Of a DNA stretch of 64,000 nucleotides, positions 56,706 to 64,000 are shown piece after piece. Position 1 is the stretch's first letter. Every line of letters starts with the position of its first letter. The stretch comes from Micavibrio aeruginosavorus ARL-13 (GTDB lineage Bacteria; Pseudomonadota; Alphaproteobacteria; Micavibrionales; Micavibrionaceae), in the NCBI RefSeq assembly GCF_000226315.1, contig NC_016026.1:1922001-1986000 (forward strand), in the 5' to 3' direction. The translations under genes and the position numbers were made by a program. Under the pieces are notes generated by a model that was given only the letters and a program-made list of their open reading frames with translations, made no database searches and was not told the DNA's origin.

Positions 56706-58037
56706 ATGACCAAAAGCACCCTAAAATCTCTGAACGAAAGTACCCATCTACAAGTTTCATACTTACCCATCAGTACGATTAAGCCGTATGCGAAGAATCC
56801 GCGTACGCACTCACAGAAACAAATAAAACAAATTGTTGAAAGCATCCGGACGTTCGGATTCACCAATCCACTCTTATTGGATGATGATTGCAGCCTGATC
56901 GCGGGCCATGGCCGACTTGAAGCGGCGAAGATACTAGGGCTAGAGCGTGTGCCCACAATCTGTTTATCACATATGAGCGAGGCTCAACGACGCGCCTACA
57001 TTATCGCAGATAACAAACTGGCGGAGAACGCAGGCTGGGATAAAGATCTCCTCGCTCTCGAATTCAGCTACCTTTCAAGCCTTGATCTAGATTTCGACCT
57101 TACGATTACAGGCTTTGAGACTCCAGAAATCGATCTTTTCCTTGAGAGCTCATCAGAAGAAAAACCCACTGATGATTTTACTGAAGATGTTCCAAAAAAA
57201 CCCAGTTCAAAACCTGGAGATATCTGGCTACTCGGAAAACATAAAATCATCTGCGGAGACGCAACTGATCCAGAAACCTATATAGCTCTGATGGGTAATA
57301 AGAAAGCAGATCTTGTTTTCACAGACCCGCCATACAACGTGCCCGTTGCTGGGCATGTATGTGGTGCTGGAGCAATACAGCACGATGATTTTGTGATGGC
57401 ATCAGGCGAGATGAGCGCATCGCAATTTACTGAGTTCCTTGAAAAAACATTCCGCAATTTAGTTTCATTTTCATCTGACGGATCCATCCATTATGTATGC
57501 ATGGATTGGCGGCATATGGAGGAAATTCTTAAAGCAGGGAAAATTTTCACTGAACTCAAAAACCTATGCATCTGGAATAAAACAAATGGCGGAATGGGTT
57601 CATTGTACAGGTCAAAACACGAATTGGTTTTTGTTTTCAAAAACGGAAAGAAACCGCACGTAAACAACATCATGCTAGGCGAACATGGGCGCTATCGCAC
57701 AAATGTTTGGGATTATGCCGGCGTCAATACCTTCAGTGAAAATCGGATGGAAGATCTGGCCGATCACCCAACCGTAAAGCCAATCCAGATGGTTGCAGAT
57801 GCCATACAGGATTGCTCGCATAGAAATGGCATAGTCCTAGATTGCTTCGGAGGCAGCGGAACCACCCTTCTCGCAGCAGAACAAACAGGCCGACATGCAT
57901 GTCTTATCGAGATGGACCCTCGTTATGTAGATGTCACGATAAAACGCTATGAGAAGATGACCGGAAAAAAAGCTATCCACCAGATAACGGGCCAGGCATT
58001 TTCAGCCACCCTAAAAAATGGAGGTCGTGATGAATGA
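56706..58037 (+). CDS. DNA methyltransferase with N-terminal ParB-like domain
   Basis: A 443-residue protein of a type common in prophages and islands. Residues 15-110 form a ParB/sulfiredoxin-type domain (NPRTHSQKQIKQIVESI and LIAGHGRLEAAKILGL). The rest is a class beta amino-methyltransferase: catalytic DPPY at residue 207 and, after a recognition region, the SAM-binding FGGSGTT at 381. It would methylate adenine N6 or cytosine N4 in a specific site; no partner restriction enzyme is visible. The gene overlaps the next one (58030), so they form an operon. Confidence 0.92.
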   Translation: MTKSTLKSLNESTHLQVSYLPISTIKPYAKNPRTHSQKQIKQIVESIRTFGFTNPLLLDDDCSLIAGHGRLEAAKILGLERVPTICLSHMSEAQRRAYIIADNKLAENAGWDKDLLALEFSYLSSLDLDFDLTITGFETPEIDLFLESSSEEKPTDDFTEDVPKKPSSKPGDIWLLGKHKIICGDATDPETYIALMGNKKADLVFTDPPYNVPVAGHVCGAGAIQHDDFVMASGEMSASQFTEFLEKTFRNLVSFSSDGSIHYVCMDWRHMEEILKAGKIFTELKNLCIWNKTNGGMGSLYRSKHELVFVFKNGKKPHVNNIMLGEHGRYRTNVWDYAGVNTFSENRMEDLADHPTVKPIQMVADAIQDCSHRNGIVLDCFGGSGTTLLAAEQTGRHACLIEMDPRYVDVTIKRYEKMTGKKAIHQITGQAFSATLKNGGRDE

Positions 58038-58368
58038 TTATGAAGTCGGGTACGGAAAACCGCCAAAGAAAAACCAATTCAAGAAAGGACAATCAGGCAA
58101 TCCAGCGGGAAGACCAAAGAAAAGTACCGATATAGGGCAGCTGATACTTGATGAGATGTCTCAACTGATAGAGGTGAATGATGGAACAAAGAAAAGAAAA
58201 ATAACAATGAAAGAGGCGATTTTCAGAGATTTAAGGAACAAAGCTCTGAAAGGAGACCTTAAAGCCGCAAACACTCTCCTTAACACACTCAACAGAAAGC
58301 AAAAATCAGGAAGCGGTGTGATCAAACTTGTTCCACGAAGAGAAACAAAGGATGGCTACGATGACTGA
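58030..58368 (+). CDS. DUF5681-like small protein
   Basis: A 112-residue basic protein with the DUF5681 pattern: VGYGKPPKKNQFKKGQSGNPAGRPK followed by a helical part (in shorter blocks). Starts at ATG 58030, preceded by GGAGG, eight bases before the stop of the methyltransferase gene. These proteins often accompany phage-like methyltransferases and terminase genes; the role is unknown. Confidence 0.72.
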   Translation: MNDYEVGYGKPPKKNQFKKGQSGNPAGRPKKSTDIGQLILDEMSQLIEVNDGTKKRKITMKEAIFRDLRNKALKGDLKAANTLLNTLNRKQKSGSGVIKLVPRRETKDGYDD

Positions 58369-58654
58369 AAAATCATATCAACCTAAGAATAAAAGCCCTT
58401 CGCGTGGCCGTCCACACCATTCCAGAAACACCAACAGGGTCATAGAAGATTTACTCAATGAGCGTATTCATGTTCGAGAAAATGGAAAAACAACCATTCT
58501 TACTGCACGGGAAATTTTGGCCAAAAACGCCGTTCTAAAAGCGGCAAAGGGGGATCGCGCCGCCTTAAATTTTATCCTTAGTCACATGCCGACGAGCGAA
58601 CTGGCAGAAGAATTCGTATTACTCGTCGATCCAGAAGATTTGGGGGTTCTTTGA
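58361..58654 (+). CDS. Second DUF5681-like small protein
   Basis: A 97-residue protein related to the preceding one in layout: a basic N-terminus with KSPSRGRPHHSRNT and a helical part LTAREILAKNAVLKAAKGD. It starts at ATG 58361 inside the end of the previous gene, an 8-base overlap (ATGACTGA). Probably a diverged duplicate. An alternative ATG lies at 58352. Confidence 0.65.
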   Translation: MTEKSYQPKNKSPSRGRPHHSRNTNRVIEDLLNERIHVRENGKTTILTAREILAKNAVLKAAKGDRAALNFILSHMPTSELAEEFVLLVDPEDLGVL

Positions 58655-58737
58655 GGGCACTACGTTCAAAAAGACAAAAGCTACGCAACTAGAAAACCTA
58701 ACCTCTAAAAAAATCATTTTGGCGCTTGTCTAAAAAT

Positions 58738-59157
58738 TTACTGAGCGCTGCCTTTGTCGTTTTCATCAGAATCCCACCTAATCGGCAAAACAGCGATTGG
58801 GTCACCCTCAACTCCATTTTCTAATAGATACACTATGAAATCATCTTGTCCGGTTACAGTAATGGGGGAAACACTAAGCGTTATATTGATATATTTTCCA
58901 TTGTTATTCGTTGATAACGCCACCGCCTTGATACCCTCATGATCAGCGACCATATCCTTCCCCATGTATGTTGCCCGTATCGACATCTCCCTACTCAACG
59001 CCTCAGTAGTTTCTAGACGCATAAACACGGTCAATTGAGGCAACACGGGGGTGCCTCGAGGGACGAGCAGTCGCTCATCGTATACACCAATCAACGAAAC
59101 CTTATTACCAACCTCAAAACGAACATCATCACAAAATAAAACAATTTTACTGGTCAT
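58738..59157 (-). CDS. DUF6941-like protein, third gene of toxin-antitoxin operon
   Basis: A 139-residue protein beginning KIVLFCDDVRFEVGNKVSLIG, a pattern of the DUF6941 family as I recall it. Beta-rich, no membrane helix. Overlaps the antitoxin gene by four bases and is thus translationally coupled. Function unknown; possibly a third component or an unrelated passenger. Confidence 0.6.
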   Translation of the reverse strand: MTSKIVLFCDDVRFEVGNKVSLIGVYDERLLVPRGTPVLPQLTVFMRLETTEALSREMSIRATYMGKDMVADHEGIKAVALSTNNNGKYINITLSVSPITVTGQDDFIVYLLENGVEGDPIAVLPIRWDSDENDKGSAQ

Positions 59158-59588
59158 GTCTTATACCCAGCAGCTACCCAAAGAGTCGCGATATCAGTGT
59201 TTAAGGCGCCAATCAACCTTTGCATGTTTGCTGCAGTTGGAGAATCTTTTCCTGCTTCGTAGCGGGATATTTGATACTGGCGTATCCCCGTCATCTCCTC
59301 AAGATCTGCCTGACTCAACCCTGCCTGCAAACGTAAGGATTTCAGCGTAGGTGATGCGTGAGAAAGGGAGGCACCTAAACGTTTTCTGCCGTCCCGTATT
59401 GCATTTTCAAATCCCGAATCCGCCAACTCAGCCAAAAAATCTTGATGAGATGTTAGCCCTACAGTTTCTGCATAATCAACCTCACAATAAAAGTTGCGAT
59501 GGACAACGTTGTTTCCATTTGTTTTAGGGCGAGAAGCGGCATTATTGATCACACCCGAAGGCGTAATAGTCCTTGACAAGTTTTTCAT
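59154..59588 (-). CDS. HTH antitoxin-type regulator
   Basis: A 144-residue protein with an unusual N-terminal region (about 1-75) and a C-terminal Cro/CI-type HTH (LRLQAGLSQADLEEMTGIRQ). It overlaps the toxin-like gene upstream by 47 bases and the DUF6941-like gene by four. Start ATG 59588 is supported by GGGGAACG; the in-frame ATG at 59618 is less likely. In HigBA-type pairs the HTH protein binds and represses the promoter. Confidence 0.8.
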   Translation of the reverse strand: MKNLSRTITPSGVINNAASRPKTNGNNVVHRNFYCEVDYAETVGLTSHQDFLAELADSGFENAIRDGRKRLGASLSHASPTLKSLRLQAGLSQADLEEMTGIRQYQISRYEAGKDSPTAANMQRLIGALNTDIATLWVAAGYKT

Positions 59589-59967
59589 ATCGTTCCCCTT
59601 TTGTTTTATAGCAGACATCCCGGCGCCTTGCCCGAGCAGCTAAAACTATATATTTCTTGTGTTTGTGACATGGCGCGATCAATGCCCTAATCCCAATGGC
59701 CTCTGGATGCCCTGATTTTGCATCATTCAAATAAACCTTTAACGACCAAATCCTCAGCCCATCTTTTTCGAAAGCGTGTAGAAAAAAGCCACATTCAAAA
59801 CTCGGATATTTAGCCTTTTTGTAAATAACCAGGAGCTCATCGGGTGGATAATCCTGCTTATTAAGCTCTTCCAACGCAGCAACAAGCACCCCAGCCTCTA
59901 TGGGATCATCCTGAAAAAACTCACGAATCTCGCTTTTTGCCTCATCTGTGTAGTCGACACGGTACAT
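59542..59967 (-). CDS. RelE/HigB-like toxin
   Basis: A 141-residue protein, first gene of the operon. N-terminal VDYTDEAKSEIREFFQ and the central RIWSLKVYL look like RelE/HigB-type mRNA interferases, and the last part is basic and tyrosine-rich. Likely a ribosome-dependent ribonuclease toxin neutralised by the following HTH protein. Family assignment is moderate because key catalytic residues are not diagnostic in this family. Confidence 0.72.
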   Translation of the reverse strand: MYRVDYTDEAKSEIREFFQDDPIEAGVLVAALEELNKQDYPPDELLVIYKKAKYPSFECGFFLHAFEKDGLRIWSLKVYLNDAKSGHPEAIGIRALIAPCHKHKKYIVLAARARRRDVCYKTKGERYEKLVKDYYAFGCDQ

Positions 59968-60273
59968 TCTATATCACTTTTAATATAAAGCCAGAAGTTT
60001 AAAAAAACTTTAAGGCGCACCCTCTAGATGAGAACACAATTGTACTGCACTCGTGCCTCTACCAAAGAATGTAGTATAGTTTACTAACTTAATGATAAGA
60101 AGCTTAATCTATCCGTAGCTAGCACTGAGCCAAAAACATAAAATTTACAGTGAGTTAATGAGTACGGAGTGCGCCTTACGTGCACATATTGAAAGAGCCC
60201 CCACTTACCCTCCCAAAAAATCCTCTGGCAAATATTGATTTACATAAATAAAAAATCTGGAAAATTCTCAGCC
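59968..60273. other. Intergenic region with inverted repeats
   Basis: No gene seen. It holds AAGTTT/AAACTT (59995-60010), a possible operator just upstream of the toxin gene, and a distant 10-bp inverted repeat TAAGGCGCAC (60011) and GTGCGCCTTA (60169) enclosing about 150 bases, which might form a long-range stem or mark a small inserted element. Confidence 0.4.
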
Positions 60274-60552
60274 CTAGAGCACCCCACGGCTCGCCTCCTT
60301 AAATTCCGAAACCATCTGGTCCGTCACATCACTCGGATAACAAATCACCGAGTATCCACCAGCTCTGCTATAAGCGCTTCGTGCTCCGCATTTCCGTCCA
60401 GCTCTATCCTTGTTGTAAGGACACGCACAGCTTCCCGGATAACTTTGGACCGACTGCTGGATAATCACTTCCTTGATCTCAGCATCAGATTGGGCGTAAG
60501 CGGCCGGTAAAAAGCTCAATAAAGTGAAGATAAAGATCGCAATTATTTTCAT
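60274..60552 (-). CDS. Small exported cysteine-rich protein
   Basis: A 92-residue protein with a signal peptide (residues 1-20, ending AAYAQ) and a cysteine-rich remainder with CACPYN, KCGARSAYSR and VICYP. Proteins with this pattern occur widely in proteobacteria without known function. It overlaps the nuclease-like gene by four bases and is the last gene of that operon. Confidence 0.75.
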   Translation of the reverse strand: MKIIAIFIFTLLSFLPAAYAQSDAEIKEVIIQQSVQSYPGSCACPYNKDRAGRKCGARSAYSRAGGYSVICYPSDVTDQMVSEFKEASRGVL

Positions 60553-61088
60553 TTCTTCTCTTTCTTTTCATCCAGAAGCCATTGCTCCTTCCAAAGCCCG
60601 CGCTTTTCTTTCTTAGCCTTAGCTTGCTCTACTCGATAATATCCACCGCTATAACGCGTATAGTCTTTGGCAATCCCAGCCTGAACCATCATGGACCCAA
60701 CATCGAGATCATCGATCGTGCAGTACATTACGTCCCGCTTATAGCGATCCCTCTCAATCGATTTGCAAAGCAAGTATCCGTCTTTCAGCAGAGCCTCAAG
60801 CAGCATCTTCCCAGCAAGGTAGCCAACCTCATCTTTCTCTGGTGTATCAATGCCCCATATGCGGATCTTATGCCCGCTGGCAACAAAGGTATCGCCATCA
60901 ATAGCGCGCTCGAACTTCAGATTATTGAAAAAAGCCCCTGTATCTTTCTCAACCTTGAGCGTTTCGCAGGCAGAACCGTTCTCAAGGCAAAGCTGCGGTT
61001 TCTCAGCTGATGCTGGAGCCGCACCGTTTGCGAAGCCAGGTGCCACGCACAGCAACAATGCGCACATTACAGAAAGAGCAAGTTTCAA
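60549..61088 (-). CDS. Exported thermonuclease-family (SNase) protein
   Basis: A 179-residue protein with a signal peptide (residues 1-22) and an SNase-like fold: AIDGDTFVASGHKIRIWGIDTPE, GYLAGKMLLEAL, IERDRYKRDVMY in shorter blocks. The DGDT and the arginine/glutamate residues of the catalytic set are present. It would be a secreted Ca-dependent nuclease. It overlaps both neighbours by four bases. Confidence 0.88.
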   Translation of the reverse strand: MKLALSVMCALLLCVAPGFANGAAPASAEKPQLCLENGSACETLKVEKDTGAFFNNLKFERAIDGDTFVASGHKIRIWGIDTPEKDEVGYLAGKMLLEALLKDGYLLCKSIERDRYKRDVMYCTIDDLDVGSMMVQAGIAKDYTRYSGGYYRVEQAKAKKEKRGLWKEQWLLDEKKEKK

Positions 61089-61288
61089 TGGATCGTCTCC
61101 CCCGCCAAATCTTTCGGCATCATGATAAATTGCAGAGCCTCTGTGATTTCATGCCAATAATGGCTTTTCTCAATCTCCCCTTTACGGGCAAACATATCCG
61201 CGAGCTTCATAGCCTCAAGGAGCATGGGCTCACCACGCTCTGACAGATAAAGCTGCGCATCCCGATAAATCTTATAATTGAACCCCAC
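61085..61288 (-). CDS. Small hypothetical protein, first gene of nuclease operon
   Basis: A 67-residue soluble helical protein (DAQLYLSERGEPMLLEAMKLADMF). No known family that I can name. It overlaps the SNase gene by four bases. Confidence 0.65.
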   Translation of the reverse strand: MGFNYKIYRDAQLYLSERGEPMLLEAMKLADMFARKGEIEKSHYWHEITEALQFIMMPKDLAGETIH

Positions 61289-61445
61289 CTCTAATCTCCT
61301 TATAGTTGTTTTTATACTCCATTAATGCCATAGGATGCGAACGCCAATCAAGGATAAAATTCCTATTCCGTCCCGCCACATTAAATGAGCATAACACTCT
61401 GCTTTTATAAAGAAATTTCTGAGGCACACGTACAGAGGATAGCAG
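61289..61445. promoter_or_regulatory. Divergent promoter region of the Hachiman-like operon
   Basis: AT-rich, 157 bases between divergent starts. TATAAAG around 61405 could be a -10 element for the hamA gene, but no good -35 is seen. A GAGGAT ribosome site precedes the TTG start of hamA. Confidence 0.3.
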
Positions 61446-62264
61446 TTGGAAAGTCACACAAACACGCCACTTACAGGGGTTGTCATAGAGAAAAGTGAGG
61501 ATGGCAACACGCTTTGTAAGATAGAAAATTTTAGCGAATCTCTCCAAGAGAAGATTCGCCAAAATCTGACAGCCATCGCACACGGAAAATCGACATCAGA
61601 AGAACCCATTCCGCAATATGCTTATAAGCCGACTCTAAAAAACTTTATGGATCGCTATACGTCCAAAGATGAAAATACAAAAAAAGGGTTGATAGGCGAA
61701 CTTCTCGCACATGTCCTAATTCCAGATATCTTTCAAAATTTGACCAGCCTTTCTGTTTACTTCAACAAGGAAGAGCGCTCAATAAAGAAAGGATTTGACA
61801 TCATCTATTGCGATCTCTCTGAAAAATCAGTGTGGTATTCAGAAGTAAAATCCGGACATAAAAATGCAAATGACGATTCGAACGAAGCCAACACTGTCCT
61901 TCTTGAAAGAGCCAATACAGATTTAAGAGATAAATTTCTAGAAGGGCGAGGAAGTCTCTGGGATTCCGCTTTAATTGATGTGACGTTAGTTCTTGGGTCA
62001 GCACAATCCATAACAGTAAAACAACTCCTTTCTCTTGACTCTCCGCTTAACGATGCCGGCGCCACAAGTAAGGATAAAAATGCCATCCTAATTTCTGTTT
62101 TGTATGAGACTCCTACTAGTCCCGTTTCTCTGAAATCACTGCAAGGATTCTTTAGTAAAATTAAAGACAGTGCCCACTTTAAAGAAATTATCGTCTTTTC
62201 CATTCAAAAGGAAACGCACCAAAAGGTAGCTAACTTTCTAGAAAAAGAGGCAGAAAATGCTTAA
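61446..62264 (+). CDS. hamA: Hachiman defence protein HamA (DUF1837 nuclease)
   Basis: A 272-residue protein with the DUF1837 pattern: GLIGELLAHVL with E85, then GFDIIY with D118, then a E133-V-K135 strand in WYSEVKSGH, so the E...D...ExK layout of the PD-(D/E)XK-like fold is intact. In Hachiman systems HamA is the effector nuclease. Start is TTG 61446 with GAGGAT before it; there is no ATG near. Its stop overlaps the start of the next gene by eight bases (ATGCTTAA), so the two are translationally coupled. Confidence 0.85.
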   Translation: MESHTNTPLTGVVIEKSEDGNTLCKIENFSESLQEKIRQNLTAIAHGKSTSEEPIPQYAYKPTLKNFMDRYTSKDENTKKGLIGELLAHVLIPDIFQNLTSLSVYFNKEERSIKKGFDIIYCDLSEKSVWYSEVKSGHKNANDDSNEANTVLLERANTDLRDKFLEGRGSLWDSALIDVTLVLGSAQSITVKQLLSLDSPLNDAGATSKDKNAILISVLYETPTSPVSLKSLQGFFSKIKDSAHFKEIIVFSIQKETHQKVANFLEKEAENA

Positions 62265-64000
62265 ACCGATTACGTTAAGCGGGTTCAGAATTAAAAAAAA
62301 TTATGAAGACAGTGCATTTCAGCACCTTTATGAGAAATTATTCTGCGGAAATAGCGCCTCCCTGTCAGAGAGTGAAAAACTGCAACTACTTAAATGGGCC
62401 GTATTTTTCTTTAACAGAGGCGACGATGGCGTTAAACGTCTTGGATATAGAATAATTGTTAGATACGCAAATGAATTTAAAGATTATAAGCCTTTATATG
62501 ACATCGCCATAAACGCTGGTTTTATCCCAGTAGCCAAATTTATCGAGCGCGAATATCTAAACGATAACGATATAGATAGAAGCTTTTTGAGGAATTTCCT
62601 ATCTGCCTACAAAACATTCTTTAAAGATGGCAATAAATATCTATCGGTTGAACAAAAAAGGCTTCTTGATTTTAGCAAGTCCATCATAGCTGATTCACTT
62701 GTAGTAGCACCGACCTCGTACGGGAAATCAGAAATGATGATTTCCAAAGTGGAAGATAATCTCGATAAAAAAATTTGCATTATCGTCCCAAGCAAAGCCT
62801 TATTAGCTCAAACAAAGCGGCGCCTCCTAGAAAGCCAACCCATTACAACAACAGCAAAAAGGATCCTTACTCATCCAGAAATGTTCCAGCATGGGGAAAA
62901 GGCAGATAAATTTTTTATATCGACCCTAACACAAGAGAGACTATTCCGGCTGATCCAAAAAGACCCACAATTCTCACTCGATGTTTTACTAATAGATGAA
63001 GCACATAATCTTCTATCAGGAGACGAAAGAGGCGCACTTTTATTACAGGTGCTATTAGTTTTGAAACACAGAAACCCAAACATGGAACTTAAGTTCTATA
63101 CCCCCTTTATCGCCAGTGCAAAAAGCCTTGAATCGCCATATTCAAAATACGAACTGAAGTCTGCACACGCAAAAGAGTTTATAAAGATAGAAAAATATTT
63201 CGTATACGATGCAAAAGGCACAAAAGATCTTTCTTTCTACGATCAATTCATGGACAGAAACACTATCATAGAAGAAAACGTTCCGCTTACGGAATTTGAA
63301 TTTATCAAGGCACACAAAGCAGAAAAAAACATTATATACCTCAACAAACCGCGCGATGTAGAATCTGCGGCCGTTAAGCTTTGTAACACTTCTCCTGATA
63401 TTGAGATGTCCGGAGACGAATCTGGAATCTTTAATGATTCATACAAAGCAATCGCAGAGTTTTTACACCCTGACTACAAACTACTGGGATGCTTAAAAAA
63501 AGGAATCATTTACCATCATGGAAGAATGCCTGAAATTATCAGGCTATATATTGAGTCCCTATTCTCTGAGAATGCAAAATTCTCGTTCGTCGTAACATCA
63601 TCCACCCTTCTGGAGGGCGTGAATATTCCGGCAGAAAAAATGTTTTTATTATCAACAAAGCGCGGCAGAAGCATGCTGTCACGAGCGTCTTTTAAAAATC
63701 TTACGGGCCGTGTTTGCCGATTCAGTGAAATTTTTTCTGAGAAAACGGGAAACTTGCGTATGCTAGAGCCGGAAATATATCTGATTCATGGTGAATATGC
63801 TACCAAAAAACCACCCCATGATTTTTTGAGTGATCAGGCAAAAATAAAATCAGAAGACCGTGACGAGGTAGAAAATCTTCTATTAAAAAAATCACCTGAA
63901 AATGAAGATGAACTAGAAAAAATTAGAGCCGCCTTAGAGTACATAGAAAATATCCAAGAAGGAGCTATAGATAAAGCACTCCAAGAAAACGGCTTTGACA
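62257..64000 (+). CDS. hamB: Hachiman helicase HamB, partial (runs off the window)
   Basis: 581 residues visible, frame open at the right edge. Superfamily 2 helicase motifs: motif I APTSYGKS (about residues 151-158), DEAH box at 247-250 in LLIDEAHNLL, a motif III-like IASAKS, VVTSSTLLEGVNIP and motif VI LTGRVCRFSE with GRVCR at 484. In Hachiman the HamB helicase senses DNA and releases or activates HamA. It begins eight bases inside the hamA stop. The C-terminal part is not seen. Assignment depends mainly on the HamA neighbour plus the helicase motifs. Confidence 0.88.
   Translation, partial: MLKPITLSGFRIKKNYEDSAFQHLYEKLFCGNSASLSESEKLQLLKWAVFFFNRGDDGVKRLGYRIIVRYANEFKDYKPLYDIAINAGFIPVAKFIEREYLNDNDIDRSFLRNFLSAYKTFFKDGNKYLSVEQKRLLDFSKSIIADSLVVAPTSYGKSEMMISKVEDNLDKKICIIVPSKALLAQTKRRLLESQPITTTAKRILTHPEMFQHGEKADKFFISTLTQERLFRLIQKDPQFSLDVLLIDEAHNLLSGDERGALLLQVLLVLKHRNPNMELKFYTPFIASAKSLESPYSKYELKSAHAKEFIKIEKYFVYDAKGTKDLSFYDQFMDRNTIIEENVPLTEFEFIKAHKAEKNIIYLNKPRDVESAAVKLCNTSPDIEMSGDESGIFNDSYKAIAEFLHPDYKLLGCLKKGIIYHHGRMPEIIRLYIESLFSENAKFSFVVTSSTLLEGVNIPAEKMFLLSTKRGRSMLSRASFKNLTGRVCRFSEIFSEKTGNLRMLEPEIYLIHGEYATKKPPHDFLSDQAKIKSEDRDEVENLLLKKSPENEDELEKIRAALEYIENIQEGAIDKALQENGFD

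Larger units (their letters stand above)
53180..64000. mobile_element. Accessory genomic island next to tRNA-Gln, right end outside window
   Basis: From the end of tRNA-Gln the base composition becomes clearly AT-rich, genes become shorter and overlapping, and the content changes to a serine recombinase, DUF2924, methyltransferase, DUF5681-like, toxin-antitoxin, nuclease and Hachiman-type defence genes. No housekeeping gene occurs from here to the right edge. The integration site may be the tRNA or the repeats beside the recombinase. The right boundary is not in the window. Confidence 0.75.

Overview
The window looks like a chromosomal segment of an alphaproteobacterium with a GC-rich core genome. 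Supporting features are a divK-pleD pair, an EipB (DUF1849) envelope protein, HdaA, an alphaproteobacterial aa3-oxidase subunit IV, and the alphaproteobacterial gene order pyrB-plsY-dprA-topA-rnr-rpmG-pleD/divK. A Micavibrio/Rhodospirillales-like origin is my guess from the overall flavour, but no rRNA or other decisive marker is present.

Core region, about 1 to 53,180. The left edge carries a partial lipoprotein-secretin gene with a single-domain response regulator, and a prepilin peptidase divergent from them. Next come a CoA-transferase, pyrB, plsY, an M48 peptidase, dprA, a viperin-reminiscent radical SAM gene, topA, an HTH regulator with an acyltransferase-like partner, two RNase II-family exoribonucleases, rpmG, pleD-divK, eipB, a diguanylate cyclase, an ankyrin-like protein and hsp20. 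The second part holds aspS, rnd, a HAD phosphatase, a ROK kinase, a SixA-like phosphatase, the DUF2066-perM-hdaA operon, an oxidase subunit, a large hybrid histidine kinase, ndk, a RelA/SpoT-fold-like protein, alaS, a lytic transglycosylase, a uracil-DNA glycosylase, ETF-ubiquinone oxidoreductase, a TPR protein, ispE and a SEL1/peptidoglycan-binding protein. These are mostly housekeeping, envelope and c-di-GMP signalling genes, with intrinsic terminators separating many convergent pairs.

Accessory island, about 53,180 to beyond the right edge. Immediately after a tRNA-Gln(UUG) gene the sequence becomes much more AT-rich and the gene content changes to a serine recombinase with a DUF2924 partner, a candidate structured RNA, a zinc-ribbon membrane protein, a ParB-domain DNA methyltransferase with two small DUF5681-like proteins, a RelE-like toxin/HTH antitoxin operon with a third DUF6941-like gene, an operon with a secreted nuclease-like protein, and finally a DUF1837 (HamA) gene overlapping a superfamily 2 helicase gene (HamB). 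The last pair is a Hachiman-type anti-phage system whose helicase runs off the window. CAGGGAAWT-type repeats between the tRNA and the recombinase are candidates for the attachment or recombinase-binding region.

The most interesting items are the Hachiman locus in this recombinase island, the undescribed structured RNA at 55,705-55,918, the three-gene toxin-antitoxin operon, the RelA/SpoT-fold-like protein at 38,457 and the viperin-reminiscent radical SAM gene at 7,165. I did not find strong evidence for a wholly new multi-gene system inside the window.
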